Shown here: piece after piece, positions 10,136-21,573 of the stretch
Position numbering within the stretch: position 1 is the first letter of the stretch
How the letters are laid out: every line of letters begins with the position of its first letter
Assembly: GCA_963921825.1 (NCBI GenBank)
Contig: OY997596.1
Span: 10,359,001-10,423,000 of the forward strand
Reading direction: 5' to 3'
DNA length: 64,000 nt
Source of the DNA: Erodium maritimum
Lineage: Eukaryota; Streptophyta; Magnoliopsida; Geraniales; Geraniaceae
Made by a program: the position numbers and the translations under genes
The notes under the pieces: generated by a model
What the model saw: the letters and a program-made list of their open reading frames with translations, nothing else
Databases searched by the model: none
What the model was told of the DNA's origin: nothing

Positions 10136-12162
10136 GTGGCCCTTCCTCCACCACCATCGAGGCAGGGACCACGAACTTCACAGGGCAGAACTTATGCCAT
10201 CACCGATCGTCGATCTGATGGACAACATCCCGATCGGGAGACCGTTCAGGGTACGTGTCTGCTTTATCATTTATGGGCATCGTTTCTGTTTGATACTGGC
10301 GCATCACATTCCTTAATTTCTACTTCCTTTGCTGAGTCATTAGGACTAAGAGTAGAGCCTTTGGACAGACCCTTATGCCTTGACACCCCCGTTATGGCAG
10401 ACGTAGTTTTGAGTAGTGTGTGTCGTTCATGTGAGATCAGAGTGGCTGACCACCCTTTTGTTGGTGATTTGCTTATGTTAAACATGACAGCGACGTTATC
10501 ATGGGGATGGACTGGATGTCGAGGTGCGAGGCGACCATTGACTGTTATCGGCGATAGGTGAAGGTGCGCTCGGGCGATACGAGTGTCACATGTGTACTGG
10601 GAAGCAGGAGCGGAGTTCTACTTTGCGCGTTGTCTGTGGGAGAGGAGTCCGCGACCGAGTAGAGTCGAGAGTTTCCGAGGATAGTGTGCGAGTTCTCGGA
10701 TGTGTTTCCGGAGGAGTTATCAGGATTACCGCCTATACGCGAGGTTGAGTTCGAGATTGATCTGATACCTGGTAAGGCGTCGATCTCGATGGCACCGTAC
10801 AGGTTTGCACCCGCAGAGTTGATAGAGTTGAAGCGTCAGCTCGAGGACCTCCGAGTGAAGGGGTTCATCCGACCGAGCACCTCACCGTGGGGAGCGCCCG
10901 AACTCTTCGTGAAGAAGAAGGTTGGAGCGCTGAGGATGTGCATCGACTACCGGAAGTTGAACCGGGTTACAGTGAAGAACCGCTACCCGATGCCGAGGAT
11001 CGATGATATGTTCGATCAGTTGAGAGGGGAGAAGGTCTTTTCGAAGATCGACCTACGATCAGGGTACTATCAGCTGGGGGTTCGCGATGAGGATGTGGCG
11101 AAGACCGCCTTCCGCACGCGGTACTGCCATTATGAGTTCTTGGTGATGTCGTTCAGGTTGACGAACGCACTTGCGGTGTTCATGGACTTGATGAATAGTA
11201 TCTTCCGACCCTACTTAGATCAGTTCGTGGTGGTGTTTGTAGATGACATTCTGATCTACTCGCCGGATGAGGAGATGCACGAGGAGCACCTGAGGATTAT
11301 GTTGACTCTGCTCCGCACTCATCGGTTATATGGTAACTTGGAGAAATGCAAGTTCTGGCTCACTAAGGTGAAGTTCCTCGGACATGTCGTGTCCCGAGAG
11401 GGTATTTTGGTCGATCCGGCGAAAATCGAAGCAGTGTCGACATAGGTGCGACCCACGAGTGTACTCGAGATCCGCAGCTTTTTTAGGGTTGACATGTTAC
11501 TACCAGAGCTTCGTTAAGGACTTCTCGCGCTTGGCAGCGCCGATGACTGCCCTGACACGCAAGGGAGTCGCTTTCGTGTGGACTGACAAGTGCGAGAGCG
11601 CTTTCACTGAGTTGAAGACTCAACTTACCACCGCTCCGATTTTGATAGTGCTGATCGCGGTGTGGGGTACGATGTCTACTATGATGCGTCCGGTGAAGGA
11701 CTTGGTTGCGTGTTGATGCATGCGGGAAAGGTAGTTGCATATGGCTCACGACAGTTGAAGATTCACGAGCGTAACTACCCTACCCATGATTTGGAGTTGG
11801 CAGCCGTTGTGTTTACTCTGAAGAGCTGGAGACATTATCTGTATGGAGAGAAGTTTCGGGTGTTCTCGGATCACAAGAGTCTCAAGTACATCTTCTCCCA
11901 GAAGGACTTGAACATGCGCCAACGAATGTGGATGGAGTTACTTGAGGAGTATGACTTTGATCTACACTATCACCCGGGCAAGGCGAACGTGGTCGCCGAT
12001 GCCCTGCGTAGGAGGACATTTCCCTGTCTAGCCACCATAGCATACCGAGAGTGGGACATGATGGAAGAGTTGGCTACATTTGGGCTCGATTTAGAGGAGA
12101 TCACTGGTAGCGTGGCTACGTGTTCGTTAGTGGATCAACCCACGTTGATTGACGAGTGCTAG
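10136..12162 (+). pseudogene. Ty3 pol pseudogene: protease, RT and RNase H, no integrase
   Basis: An aspartic protease with DTGASHS lies at ~10290, and the downstream MGMDW motif appears in another frame at ~10500. Reverse transcriptase occupies 10684-11445, with [14 protein letters not shown] and the catalytic FVDDILIYS box (~11240). RNase H is at 11662-12030 ([20 protein letters not shown]). Frames change near 10490 and 11640 and a stop falls at ~11443. After RNase H only ~200 bp separate the ORF from the polypurine tract, so the integrase and any chromodomain have been deleted rather than decayed. Confidence 0.85.
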
Positions 12163-12361
12163 AGGCACAGTCAGACGATGCCGAGATACCCGAGATTAGA
12201 GAGAGAGTGATCAGTGGTGTCGATGAAGAGGGCTGAGAGTATAGTGCGGACAGGGAGTGGGAGCTGAGTCGACCTGGGAGCGCGAGGACGAGATCCGGGA
12301 GAAGTATCCCCACCTTTTCGATTCTTGAGGTACGTCCGTTTAGATTTCGGGGACGAAATTC

Positions 12362-12384
12362 CTTTAAGGGGGGGGGGGGGTAGA
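12362..12384 (+). other. Polypurine tract of the Ty3 element
   Basis: TTTAAG followed by 13 consecutive G lies immediately upstream of the 3' LTR at 12386, preceded by the common GGGGACGAAATTCC motif at 12350. This is the expected second-strand priming site. The G13 homopolymer is prone to sequencing length error. Confidence 0.8.
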
Positions 12385-12385
12385 C

Positions 12386-15104
12386 TGTAAAGAACGCCTC
12401 AGTGAAACGAATTAATAATTTAAAGTATTAATTTGGAACATCGTGGGTTGGAGAACGGGTCGAAATTTGGATCGAATTCAAAAAGAAGGAAGAGAAAAAA
12501 GAAGAAGGGGAATGGGCCTGGGCCAGGCCAGACCCAGGCTTTGGGCCGAGTCAGACCAGGCCCAACCAGTCTTGCCAGGCATGTCTTGCCAAAGCCCAAG
12601 CCCGCGCGAGCTAACCCTAGCCTCGACCCTTCGCCTCCTCACTTGACCGCACGCGTCCCGAGGTTCTCTTCTTTCTCGCTCTCTCTCTCTCGCTTCTCTC
12701 TTCTTCGCGCAGCTCGCCGGAGTTCCAGAGCTTCTCTCGCCCTCGCCGAAGCTCCAGCATCACCACCTGACCTTCCTCCTCCACCCAAGACCAACCATCG
12801 CCACGCCCCGTGCCAGAAACCCCCTCCTTTCCCTTCTTCCTCACTAAATCAAAACAAACCCTCGCCGCCATCTTCGATTCGAGCCTCGCCGCGCCTGCAA
12901 CAATAGAAATCAGCGACGGTGAGCCTTTTCTCGGCCTGATTCACCGTCCCCGTGGCTCTTACCTGAAAATCGAGCGTGTGCAAGCTCGATTTGGACCGAG
13001 ATCGACTGGAGCAGCGCGGCCGGAGATCCCGAGTCCAGATCTGAGCTCCAACGCCGGCAAAGCTTCCACGCTGTCAGATCTGGATGGAGAGGCCTGGAAT
13101 TCGCACCAACAATCTCCTCTCGTCGCTCTGAGCTTCCTGACGCCGTCGCCGCCATCGAGAATGCACCCCGAGTTCTCATGACGCCGCCGCCGTCGAGAAC
13201 CCACCCCGAGTTCTCCTGACGCCGCCCCCGTCGCTGGAGCTGAACCGAACCCTAGCCCTCTTCTCTAACGGGCCTTGGGCCATACAAGGGACGTGGGCCT
13301 CGGGCCTGGTCTTGATTTGGGCCTCGGGCCTGGTCTTGATCTAGGTCGGACCTGGACGAGGATCTGGACCGGACCTAGACTCGGGTCTGGGTCCGGGTCT
13401 GGGTCGGGCTCGGGTCAGGACCGGGTCAGGACTCGGATCCGGGTCAGTTCGGATCCGGTTTTCGGGTTGGGCCGGACTCGGGTCGGGGCCGGGTCAGGAC
13501 AGAATATTTAATGATTAAATTAATTAAATTAAAGAATTAAATGGATTTAAATCAGATAATTCAAAGGACTTAATTGTTAAATTGAAGGACTTACCTGATA
13601 AAATTAGAGGACTGTTACAGACTGGACCGAGACTGATTACCGTCCCTTTTTGTTAAACCCATGCTTTGACCTCGATCGTGGAGAAGACCAGAGGTAGGCC
13701 CGGACGTCAGCAGCTAGGCGATCCAGATAGATATTGAGAGGTAGGGAATACCTCGGGACCTTACTTAATTACGGACGTACTATAATGCATATAGGGAAAC
13801 CTTAATAAGCGGATAAACAACTAGTATGCATACAAGATGTGATTAACTAGAGTAGCTTTATTAAAATGCGAACCACCTACGAGCCATGTCGTGCCGTAGG
13901 TGTTGGTATGTCGTGTTGGTAGAATCAGGCCATGTCACGCTTGTATGAGTGGTTGATGATTGTGTTTGACTGTGTACTCTGTGCTGTTTGAACGATTAAT
14001 AAATAACGAATACGAAAACGAGTAGAGTTGAACTAGTGATGCATATTAGTGACTTGAGTGGTTATTTCCTGTTTATATGATATGTTGCATGTGGGCATTG
14101 GGGAATGGATACCGGTTAAACCGGTGGGGTTACCACGTTGAGTGTGATGTCGGTAAGTGATGGTAAGTGCGTGATGGTTACGGGAGTAAATTGAGAATGT
14201 GATTGTGATTGTGGTAATGTGGTTACATGAGAAAGGTGGTTTCCTTACCTTTTGACCTAGAGTTGGTAAAACGCTGTGTCCCGCGAAGAGGTGGTTTCCC
14301 TATCTTCCGATTAGCACTCGGTAAAAAGTTGTGTCCGCGATGAGGTTGTTCCGCGAAGAGGCGATTTCCCTGCCTTCCGTGTATCGGTAAAACGATGTGT
14401 CCGCGATGAGGTTGTTCCGCGATGAGTGGCCGCGATGAGGTCGACCGCCTCTCCCGACTGTGTGTTGGGGAAAGTTGTGTGAGGCTTTGCCGGGACGAGC
14501 GGGTTGCTCCCAAAACCGTGCAATTGTGTGAATTGCTTATGTTGAGAATGCTTCGGATTTTGAATGAGTGTGACTGTGCTTGTGATTGTGGTAGTTTTCC
14601 TTGGTTGTTCCGTTGGTGTTGCCTCGGTGTAGTAGTTAGTGTGGAGTTAAAATTGGGGATTGTTAGTCTGGTGAGTGTCTGAGTAAAATGGGTATTGCCT
14701 TTGAAATGGTTAAGTGTCGCAACGATTTATCAACCCTTTTGATTAAACTTTAAATTTTGGAAGAGATTTCTTGTAAATCGGTAATTAAGTGGATATCGTG
14801 GTTTTTCCCTACTGAGCGTCAAGCTCACCGCCTTACGATGTTTTCTACATGTATTAGCTATGATTTGGAGTAGAGGGTTACACAGAGCTTGGGAGTTAGC
14901 AGAGGCCCATATTTATCTTATGTTTCTTAGAGACGTACTGTTGTTTTGACTATTGTATGTGACTGAGCTTAGGACTCAGGGTTTGAATCTTTTGTTGGTT
15001 TACATTATTTCCTTCTATCATATATTATTTACTTCTAAACTGTTTTATTTAATTTTACTAAGTCACGTCTCGGGTCCGATTAATACTGTATTTGAGGCGT
15101 GACA
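12386..15104 (+). repeat. Complete 3' LTR, 2719 bp
   Basis: It runs from TGTAAAGAACGCC to GGCGTGACA. The first ~1.1 kb is homologous to the 5' LTR at 7705-8761 and the rest is unique to this copy within the window. Its last third resembles the end of the LTR at 1-1241. Several ORFs of 60-160 codons inside it are composition-driven and recur in the 5' LTR only as shifted versions. Confidence 0.85.
14230..14440 (+). repeat. Minisatellite in the 3' LTR
   Basis: A unit of about 60-70 bp combining CGCGAAGAGG(T/C)G(G/A)TTTCCCT, CTTCCG, TCGGTAAAA and GTGTCCGCGATGAGG repeats about three times, with partial extra units. It occupies the same relative position, in the 3' half of the LTR, as the arrays at 306-570 and 27370-28445 in the other LTRs. 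Confidence 0.65.
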
Positions 15105-16225
15105 AAAGCCAACAGCCGCCACCGGTAGCTCGTGTGGTTCCGGCCACGCGAGCTGCCGGTGTGGCTCCGTTCTCCGGCCAACCACATCCTCTCTACCGCA
15201 TGTCCCGTTTCCTCAGTTTCAGACGTCGTCCGGCCAACCACCTTCGCCTTCTTCTCCGGCTATGGCAGTCGTCGCCGCCCGTCGCAGCCCTCTGCCTCCA
15301 CTGCCTGCCGCAACTCTTCCCTACCTCGGTCGCCCCTCTTGGACCAGATTCACCGCCCCTCTAAGCTCCTCTTGTCGGCTCTACCACACACCACCCCCGT
15401 TCAACCAATCCCTCTCACCTCCATCTTTTTCCGGTAAGACTCGTCTTTGTCCGGCAAGATCCTCCCCACAAACACCGCCCTCGCGTCTTCCTGACCCATC
15501 CCTGGCCCTCTTCGACTGTTTCTTCCCCCCACCGTACTGCTCCGGTGGGTTTCACCCTCCGCCTCCCCTCTTCGACTTGTGCTCGGTCATATCCTTTCCT
15601 CCACATTCGCCCCCTTGTCCCTCTGTTCCGACCCTTTTCACCCGACGACGGTGGTCGGCTGCCTCCCTCCCTCCCCGGCCTTTCCTCGCGACGAAGACGA
15701 CTCCTCCGACCGAGCCTTTTCGACACTCCTTTTGTCAAAACACCGCATTTCTAGCCGTTCAGCCGTGCTCCTGTTTATCGTGTTTATCCGGCCAGATCCG
15801 TGCACCAGCCCCAAGCGAATCAGATCTGCACCCGACGCCGCCGCCCTTCCCGTCCCGTTCATCGAAGGCCGACCGCGAGTTGTTTTCGTTAATTATTTTG
15901 TTTATGTTGTTTGTTTGTTTGGTGTTCCTGCTGCCGGAATCTCGGATCTCCGGAAAGGCTGTTGCCTTTGGCGGCGTGTCCAGTCGATTTTTTCTTTCGA
16001 CGTATCTTTTCGGAGAAGAGTCGATAAGAAAGACCGATTTGGTAGTCGTTGTTTATCTAGGCGCTGTGTCGCCTTTTTCGAAAGTCATTCATCTCGCTAG
16101 TTGTTCCTTGGATTCCCGAAAACGACTAATGGATGCACCGCTCATGTGTTTCGATGTATGGTTTGGTTTGTACGGTCCGTTAGGTATTAATGAATGTTTC
16201 TGTTTAGAAAAATAAAAAAATAAAA
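15105..16225 (+). other. GC-rich region with an unassigned 317-codon ORF (15262-16215)
   Basis: The first ~800 bp are C-rich and encode a Pro/Ser/Arg-rich low-complexity reading with no recognisable domain. Two other frames in the same place are also open for 100-170 codons, which argues for composition rather than selection. The block starts exactly at the Ty3 target site, and the left flank before 7705 (TCTCTCAAAAACTCGAGG) looks like the same kind of sequence. The retrotransposon therefore probably split a pre-existing leader or retroposon. An AT-rich end (GAAAAATAAAAAAATAAAAG at ~16206) would fit a retroposon tail. No function is proposed. Confidence 0.3.
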
Positions 16226-16445
16226 GTGATTTATTCTTCTAATCACGTCAGTATTGTAGTTGACTAATTGGACAAAGTTTAGAACGTGTAATGTGGCTCC
16301 CTCTTTTGTTAGTGGGGCCATACCTCAAATACTTTCCCTTTCGTCTTCAACGCAATTTTGCAGTGTAAACAAGGTTCAGTACAAATCGCTTAGTATCACA
16401 TACTGCAGCAGAGTTTCTTGTCAAAGTCTCCTGCTATCCATTCAG

Positions 16446-17057
16446 GTTAGTATCCATCTGCTCTCAAGTTCATGATGTAAATTTTTGCAGCTCATAATCT
16501 CGAGGAGCATGTGTAAATATTATTGTTTTTATAGCCAAGTTGGAAGCATGTGCATTGAACGAAGCCAGGCTTTGCTGTCTCTGATGCAGATTCACAACCA
16601 ACTTTTAACCATTTTTCTTAGTTATTGTGTTATATGCTCCTTCTTCAGATCCAACTCATAAGCTCTCTATCTTCTTCAGTTTTGCACTCATACACGGATC
16701 CAGATTTTCACTCCCCAATAATTTGCTTCTGCTTTTGCTTTTGTGGGTCGGATTCTTTTCTCAAATCTTAACAGGTTTGTAAATATCTCAATTACTAATC
16801 AAGATCTGTAGCATTGGGATTTCATTTTTGTTTTCTTCCTGTTTTTGTATATATATATGAGACTAGGACTCTGGTGCAAATCTCTCCTTGTGATGGAAAC
16901 TACAAACTGTTGGAACTTCTTGTGCATAGTGTTGGGAACCATAAGATTCACTAATTAATTCAGCAGTGTGTTGGTTATAGTATTTATCACCAATGTAATT
17001 CGTATTTCTTTTTAAGCAATATTGGTATTGATCTTTTTTTTTTGTGTGATTTCCAGA
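16446..17057 (+). other. Candidate 5'UTR intron of the resistance gene
   Basis: CCATTCAG|GTTAGTATCC at 16438-16455 is a plausible donor. TTTTTTGTGTGATTTCCAG ending at 17057, eight bases before the first ATG, is a strong pyrimidine-rich acceptor. The CDS itself needs no intron. The interval is T-rich, as expected of a plant intron. Without transcript data the donor choice is uncertain. Confidence 0.45.
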
Positions 17058-17065
17058 AGAAAGCA

Positions 17066-19720
17066 ATGGATTGTGTGAGCCAGATGTGGAGCATTGTTCC
17101 TTGCCTGTGGGACTGCTCTGCCAAGCATGCTGCTTATATTTGTGATCTGGAACAAAATATGGAAACATTGAGCACCGAAATAGGTAAACTCCAATGCCTT
17201 TATCAAGATGTGAAGAGCAGAGTTGAAGCTGAGGAGGGGCGTCATATGATGAGACGGATGGAGGAAGTAAACAATTGGCTCGAGAGAACACACGCCATGG
17301 ATGAAAAAGTCACCCAACTTGGACAAAAAGTTGATCGACAAGTTAAGAAAAAATGTGGTTGTTGCCCCAAAAATTGTGGATCCAGCTACAAGTCGGGGAA
17401 GGAAGTAGTGGAGAAACTCTCTGAAACGAGAGGGCTAATAGAGGAAGGGCATGGTTTCAATGTTGTTGCCTACAGGTTGCCTCCACCTGCCGTGGATGAG
17501 CTCCCCATGGAGACCACTGTTGGCTTAGATGCTAAATTCAAAGAAGCATGGACATGCCTTGAAGATAAGCGTGTAGGAGTTATGGGGTTATATGGCACTG
17601 GTGGAGTTGGGAAGACCACCCTTCTCAAGAAGATCAACAACGAGTTCCTAGAAGCTAATTCTAATCATGAGTTCGATGTGGTGATATGGGTTCTGGTGTC
17701 CAAACCATTAGATTTGGGAAGAGTACTAGAATCCATTCGTGCCAAGTTACATATTCAGGATGGGTTTTGGGACAATAAGAGTGAGGATCTTAAAGCTGCA
17801 GAGATACTGAAAGTGCTCAAGACCAAGAAATTTGTGTTGATGTTAGATGACTTATGGGAGTCCTTTGAACTGTCGAAAATTGGGGTTCCTCGTCCTAATG
17901 AGAGCAACATGTGCAAGGTGGTGTTTACCACTCGATCAGAACAAGTGTGCCGTGGCATGAATGCTCATGAGTTCATACGAGTAGACTGTTTGCCGCCTAA
18001 TGAAGCCTTCAATTTGTTCTTCAGCAAAGTAGGTGAAGACACTTTAAAGTCTCATCGAGATATCCCAAATCTGGCGAAAGCCGTTGCAGCAGAGTGTTGC
18101 GGTTTGCCACTAGCTCTCATTGCTACAGGTGGAGCCATGGCGGGTAGAAGGAATCCACAAGAGTGGAGGCATGCCATTACCACACTGCAAAGTTATCCGG
18201 CAAGATTTTCAGACATGCAAGATAGTGTGCTTCGGGTTTTACGATACAGCTATGACAGTTTGGAAAACGATGCCCACAAAAACTGCTTTGTGTATTGCTC
18301 CCTCTTCCCAGAGGACTACGATATCGATGAAGAGTTGCTTATTGAACTTTGGCTCGGGGAGGGATTTTTAGGGCAGTACAATATAGAAGAAGCACGAGCC
18401 CAAGGAGAATACATAATTAGCAGCTTAAAACGTGCATGTTTATTGGAAGATGGTGCAGATAAGCTCAAAATTCGGATGCATGATGTTATTCGAGACATGG
18501 CCTTATGGGTGAGTGGCGAAAAATGTGTGGTACAAGTGGGTGATAAGTGGACTGAAATTTCAAGATGGCATAATGCACAACGGATTGCGCTATGGAATTA
18601 TACCGGCACACATCTTACCGAGGTACAGAATTGTCCCAAACTCATTACTTTATTCGTTCGATCTACTAAGTTGGAGGAATTGCCAATTGAATTTATTGAA
18701 TCAATGAAAGAGTTAAGAGTTCTAGACCTGGCTGGGAATACAAGGTTGAAAAAGTTACCGAAAGGAATAGATGGTTTAACAAACTTGCATTATCTTAATG
18801 TGGAAAGAACTGGCATATACGAGTTGCCTATTGAGGTCGAGCAGATGAAGAATTTGAAATATTTGAGGGTGAACTGTGGAAAGATTTCCAAAAAAGTTAT
18901 GGACGGTCTTTCTTCTTTGCAAGTGCTTCACAAACACATCGGTTTCGATTACTTACCGTCAAAGGAGGATATGTCAGAGTCAGAGTCAATATCATTGGAG
19001 AGAGAAATATTGGAAGGGGTAATGTGTTTAGAGCAGCTCAAGGATTTATGCATACACATACATCACGCCTCTAATGTCAAACTTTTAGAAGGGTCACTGA
19101 AATTGCTAGGCTGCTTAAGAAGTTTATGTCTCTTTAAAGTTGATAATTTGGCCTCATTTACTATAACTAGAACATGTGTTCGCTTTGACTGTCTCAACAT
19201 ATATGATTGTGAAAAGTTGGAAGAGGTGAAAATAGAGGTGAGAGAAGACAAAACCTCGAAGATGCAATCCTCTAACTCTAATCACTACTACAGATTGTCT
19301 GATCATGATGTGAAGTTGCATACTCTGTATATTGAAGAATGCCCTCGCATACGGAATTTGACTTCACTCACTTATGCTTCCAACCTTGAAGCTCTCATCT
19401 TGGTGAACTGCGAATCAATGGAGGAAATAATAAGTGAGGGGTACAACTACAGCAATCTGGATGTATTCTCGTCTCTTACGTATCTCAAGTTAGAGGATCT
19501 ACCAAATTTAAGGAGCATATATCCGCATGCCTTGCTCTTTCCTTGCCTTGAAGTGATGGAAGTGGAAGACTGCCCAAATCTAAAGAAGCTCCCCTTGGAT
19601 GCAAACAAAGCTTCTTTGAAAAAAATTAGGATTCAAGGAGACGAAGACTGGTGGAACGATTTGGTTTGGGAGAATGAAGCTACCAAACAGCTTTTGGCTC
19701 CTAATTTTAAGCCTACCTGA
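17066..19720 (+). CDS. CC-NBS-LRR disease resistance protein (RPS5-like CNL)
   Basis: A single open frame of 884 residues encodes an intracellular immune receptor of the RPS5/At1g61300-like CNL group. It has a coiled-coil N-terminus (about 1-150, with the WLERTHAMDEKV stretch usual in this group). The NB-ARC runs from about 155 to 475: P-loop GTGGVGKTT at 177, kinase-2 LMLDDLW at 258, an FTTRSEQVC block, GLPLAL at 346, CFVYCSLFPED, and the MHD motif (RMHDVIRDMALW) at 471-473. Leucine-rich repeats follow to the end, closing with the WWNDLVWE motif typical of the group. ADP/ATP exchange at the NB-ARC is known to switch such proteins. I start at 17066 because the upstream in-frame ATG (17042) lies inside a probable splice acceptor. 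RPS5 has Gly2 for acylation; here residue 2 is Asp, with Cys at 3, 14 and 18. All key motifs are intact, so it looks functional. The ligand is unknown. Confidence 0.93.
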   Translation: MDCVSQMWSIVPCLWDCSAKHAAYICDLEQNMETLSTEIGKLQCLYQDVKSRVEAEEGRHMMRRMEEVNNWLERTHAMDEKVTQLGQKVDRQVKKKCGCCPKNCGSSYKSGKEVVEKLSETRGLIEEGHGFNVVAYRLPPPAVDELPMETTVGLDAKFKEAWTCLEDKRVGVMGLYGTGGVGKTTLLKKINNEFLEANSNHEFDVVIWVLVSKPLDLGRVLESIRAKLHIQDGFWDNKSEDLKAAEILKVLKTKKFVLMLDDLWESFELSKIGVPRPNESNMCKVVFTTRSEQVCRGMNAHEFIRVDCLPPNEAFNLFFSKVGEDTLKSHRDIPNLAKAVAAECCGLPLALIATGGAMAGRRNPQEWRHAITTLQSYPARFSDMQDSVLRVLRYSYDSLENDAHKNCFVYCSLFPEDYDIDEELLIELWLGEGFLGQYNIEEARAQGEYIISSLKRACLLEDGADKLKIRMHDVIRDMALWVSGEKCVVQVGDKWTEISRWHNAQRIALWNYTGTHLTEVQNCPKLITLFVRSTKLEELPIEFIESMKELRVLDLAGNTRLKKLPKGIDGLTNLHYLNVERTGIYELPIEVEQMKNLKYLRVNCGKISKKVMDGLSSLQVLHKHIGFDYLPSKEDMSESESISLEREILEGVMCLEQLKDLCIHIHHASNVKLLEGSLKLLGCLRSLCLFKVDNLASFTITRTCVRFDCLNIYDCEKLEEVKIEVREDKTSKMQSSNSNHYYRLSDHDVKLHTLYIEECPRIRNLTSLTYASNLEALILVNCESMEEIISEGYNYSNLDVFSSLTYLKLEDLPNLRSIYPHALLFPCLEVMEVEDCPNLKKLPLDANKASLKKIRIQGDEDWWNDLVWENEATKQLLAPNFKPT

Positions 19721-19752
19721 TCTTAGATACCTTCAATTCAGTTTAAACACAG

Positions 19753-19909
19753 GTGCGTAGTACTGCCATGCCTATATTATATTCTGTTTCTTTAATTTAT
19801 AATCTTAGCTTATATGTTACATAGAATGAAACCGTTGGTTGAATTGATTATATCTCTACATACATGGCTGCTTATATGATCAAAGCCTTCATTCATGTTT
19901 TGATGGCAG
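19753..19909 (+). other. Candidate 3'UTR intron of the resistance gene
   Basis: AAACACAG|GTGCGTAGT (donor at 19753) and TTTTGATGGCAG|TGTTG (acceptor ending 19909) lie just after the stop codon. Such a 3'UTR intron would put an exon junction about 33 nt after the stop, close to the distance rule for nonsense-mediated decay. Predicted from splice signals only. Confidence 0.4.
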
Positions 19910-19989
19910 TGTTGAATAAAATGAATCCGTGTACTGAAGATTTACCAAAGAGTGGCCTTCACTGCAACGGAAGGAGAAGGATAATTACT

Positions 19990-21563
19990 GCATCTATGTA
20001 AGCTTAAGTTATGATGGAGTTTATTTTGTTTTAATTTATTAGGTTTCCAATTTGTGCTATTATTAATTACCATGTGTGAGTTACGGTGAAGTTTGGGCAG
20101 CAATGAATTCTCTTATCATGTATGCTTAAAGTACTGTGTTTAAGTGGTGGCACCGCGGAGCATGGCCATCCTTCTGCTGTGACTTGGCCAGAGAATTGCG
20201 GACCTTGGCATAACGAGCAGGCTTGCTAGATCGTTGATCGTTACCTGATCGAGCTACGATCTTACAATAAGAATCGTAGTTCGATAACAACACCGAACAA
20301 AAAACAGAGAAAGAGAGGGGCTGCGTTTTCATCTGCCCATTTAGTCTAGAAAACCTTTACAGTTGGTCGATTTCAGATGTAACAACCAATCCCTAATTAC
20401 TATATGTTCCATTCGTTGGTTATTATCTTGATGCTATCTTCGACCACCATTTGTAAGAAGATTTAACATATGCATAGAACCAGGTGTGAGGATTGACATA
20501 TATAGCATCTAATTGTTGTAGTTGTAAATTTTATGTTTTATTTGAAGACGGTGACCATGTTAAACATCAGATATATCATATCGGAACAATGGCAAGACAC
20601 ATACAGAGGTCCTTATCTTCATACATAGATCAATACGAAAACGATGACTAACAATTAACGGTGCTTGAACATCAGACAATGAGTCAGATTCCATACTGGG
20701 CGTTGGTATGTAATTTTTTATAAATGAACAACCTTGGAAATATAACAAATTACTGAGAATTTAAGTACATCTTTTTATCCGATAAAATAATTATGGGTCA
20801 GAACCAATAATATCACCTGGTACCAAACAAATTCAATACAAACTATGACCGACAACTTAAAAACTGATTTTGGGAAACCCAATGCTGGAAATCTAACAAA
20901 TTAGCTTTGATTTGATTTTTTTTTAGCTCTTTATAATTTTTTTCTAAATCTATTTCAGAAAATATTTAATTATTTTCTAAAATTTATTAATTTATATTAA
21001 TTCTGAATTTTTTTAATTGAATTTAATTTTTGTATCAGTTAAAATGAAACATAAATGTAGTCGGAAAAGAAATGCAAGTGTAGCTGAAATGAAAAGGGGA
21101 AGGAGGAAAGGGGAAAAAGGAGGGAAATGAGAATTTACCAAATGAATTATGAGAGTCAAAATCGGAAATTCATCGTTCATTAATAATATGTTTTGGTTTG
21201 GACAATTTTCTTTATGTCTCGTTGTTTTGAGACGTTGGTAGGGGATGTCCTGAGGCATTGTCTACGATATTAAGTAGGTTATTTTTATGGGTCCATGAGC
21301 GTTGGGCTTGCCACGGTCGGTCTAGACACATATTCGGAACCCATGGCGGTTACGCTCTACCCTGTATGGTTTTTCATTTGCATTGATGCACTTCCCCGGT
21401 TACCCGTTTAAAAAAAAGTAAGTCATTTGATTAGCATAATGAAACATTACGTTCATTTTCACTAACAGAAGTATGTGGCTAATAGTTTAGGTATCGTATT
21501 TAATATTGTTAAATAATTAGTAGTTTATTATTCGTGACCAAAACAAAAGGGTAGATTTCTACA
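19990..21563. other. Intergenic, no gene recognised
   Basis: AT-rich DNA with only short ORFs on either strand (the longest is about 80 codons near 21013-21258, antisense, low complexity). I saw no domain, TIR pair or LTR end. Confidence 0.5.
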
Positions 21564-21573
21564 TTTAGCCTTT

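Larger units (their letters stand above)
7705..15104 (+). mobile_element. Defective Ty3/gypsy (Tekay/Del-like) retrotransposon
   Basis: The element begins TGTAAAGACCGCC (7705) and ends GGCGTGACA (15104). Flanking bases AAAGT (7700-7704) and AAAGC (15105-15109) are a 5-bp target duplication with one change. Order: partial 5' LTR, gag, protease, RT, RNase H, polypurine tract, 3' LTR of 2719 bp. The RT sequence resembles plant Tekay/Del-type chromoviruses as I remember them. Three lesions are visible: the 3' ~1.6 kb of the 5' LTR with primer-binding site and leader is missing (junction ~8761), integrase is absent between RNase H (ends ~12162) and the polypurine tract, and gag-pol has several stops and frameshifts. 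It could move only in trans, if at all. Confidence 0.85.

Noticed and set aside
17042-17065. Upstream ATG (17042) as the start of the NLR
   Set aside because: It lies inside a strong splice acceptor (TTTTTTGTGTGATTTCCAG). The eight extra residues are not typical of RPS5-type N-termini, whereas 17066 gives a normal start.
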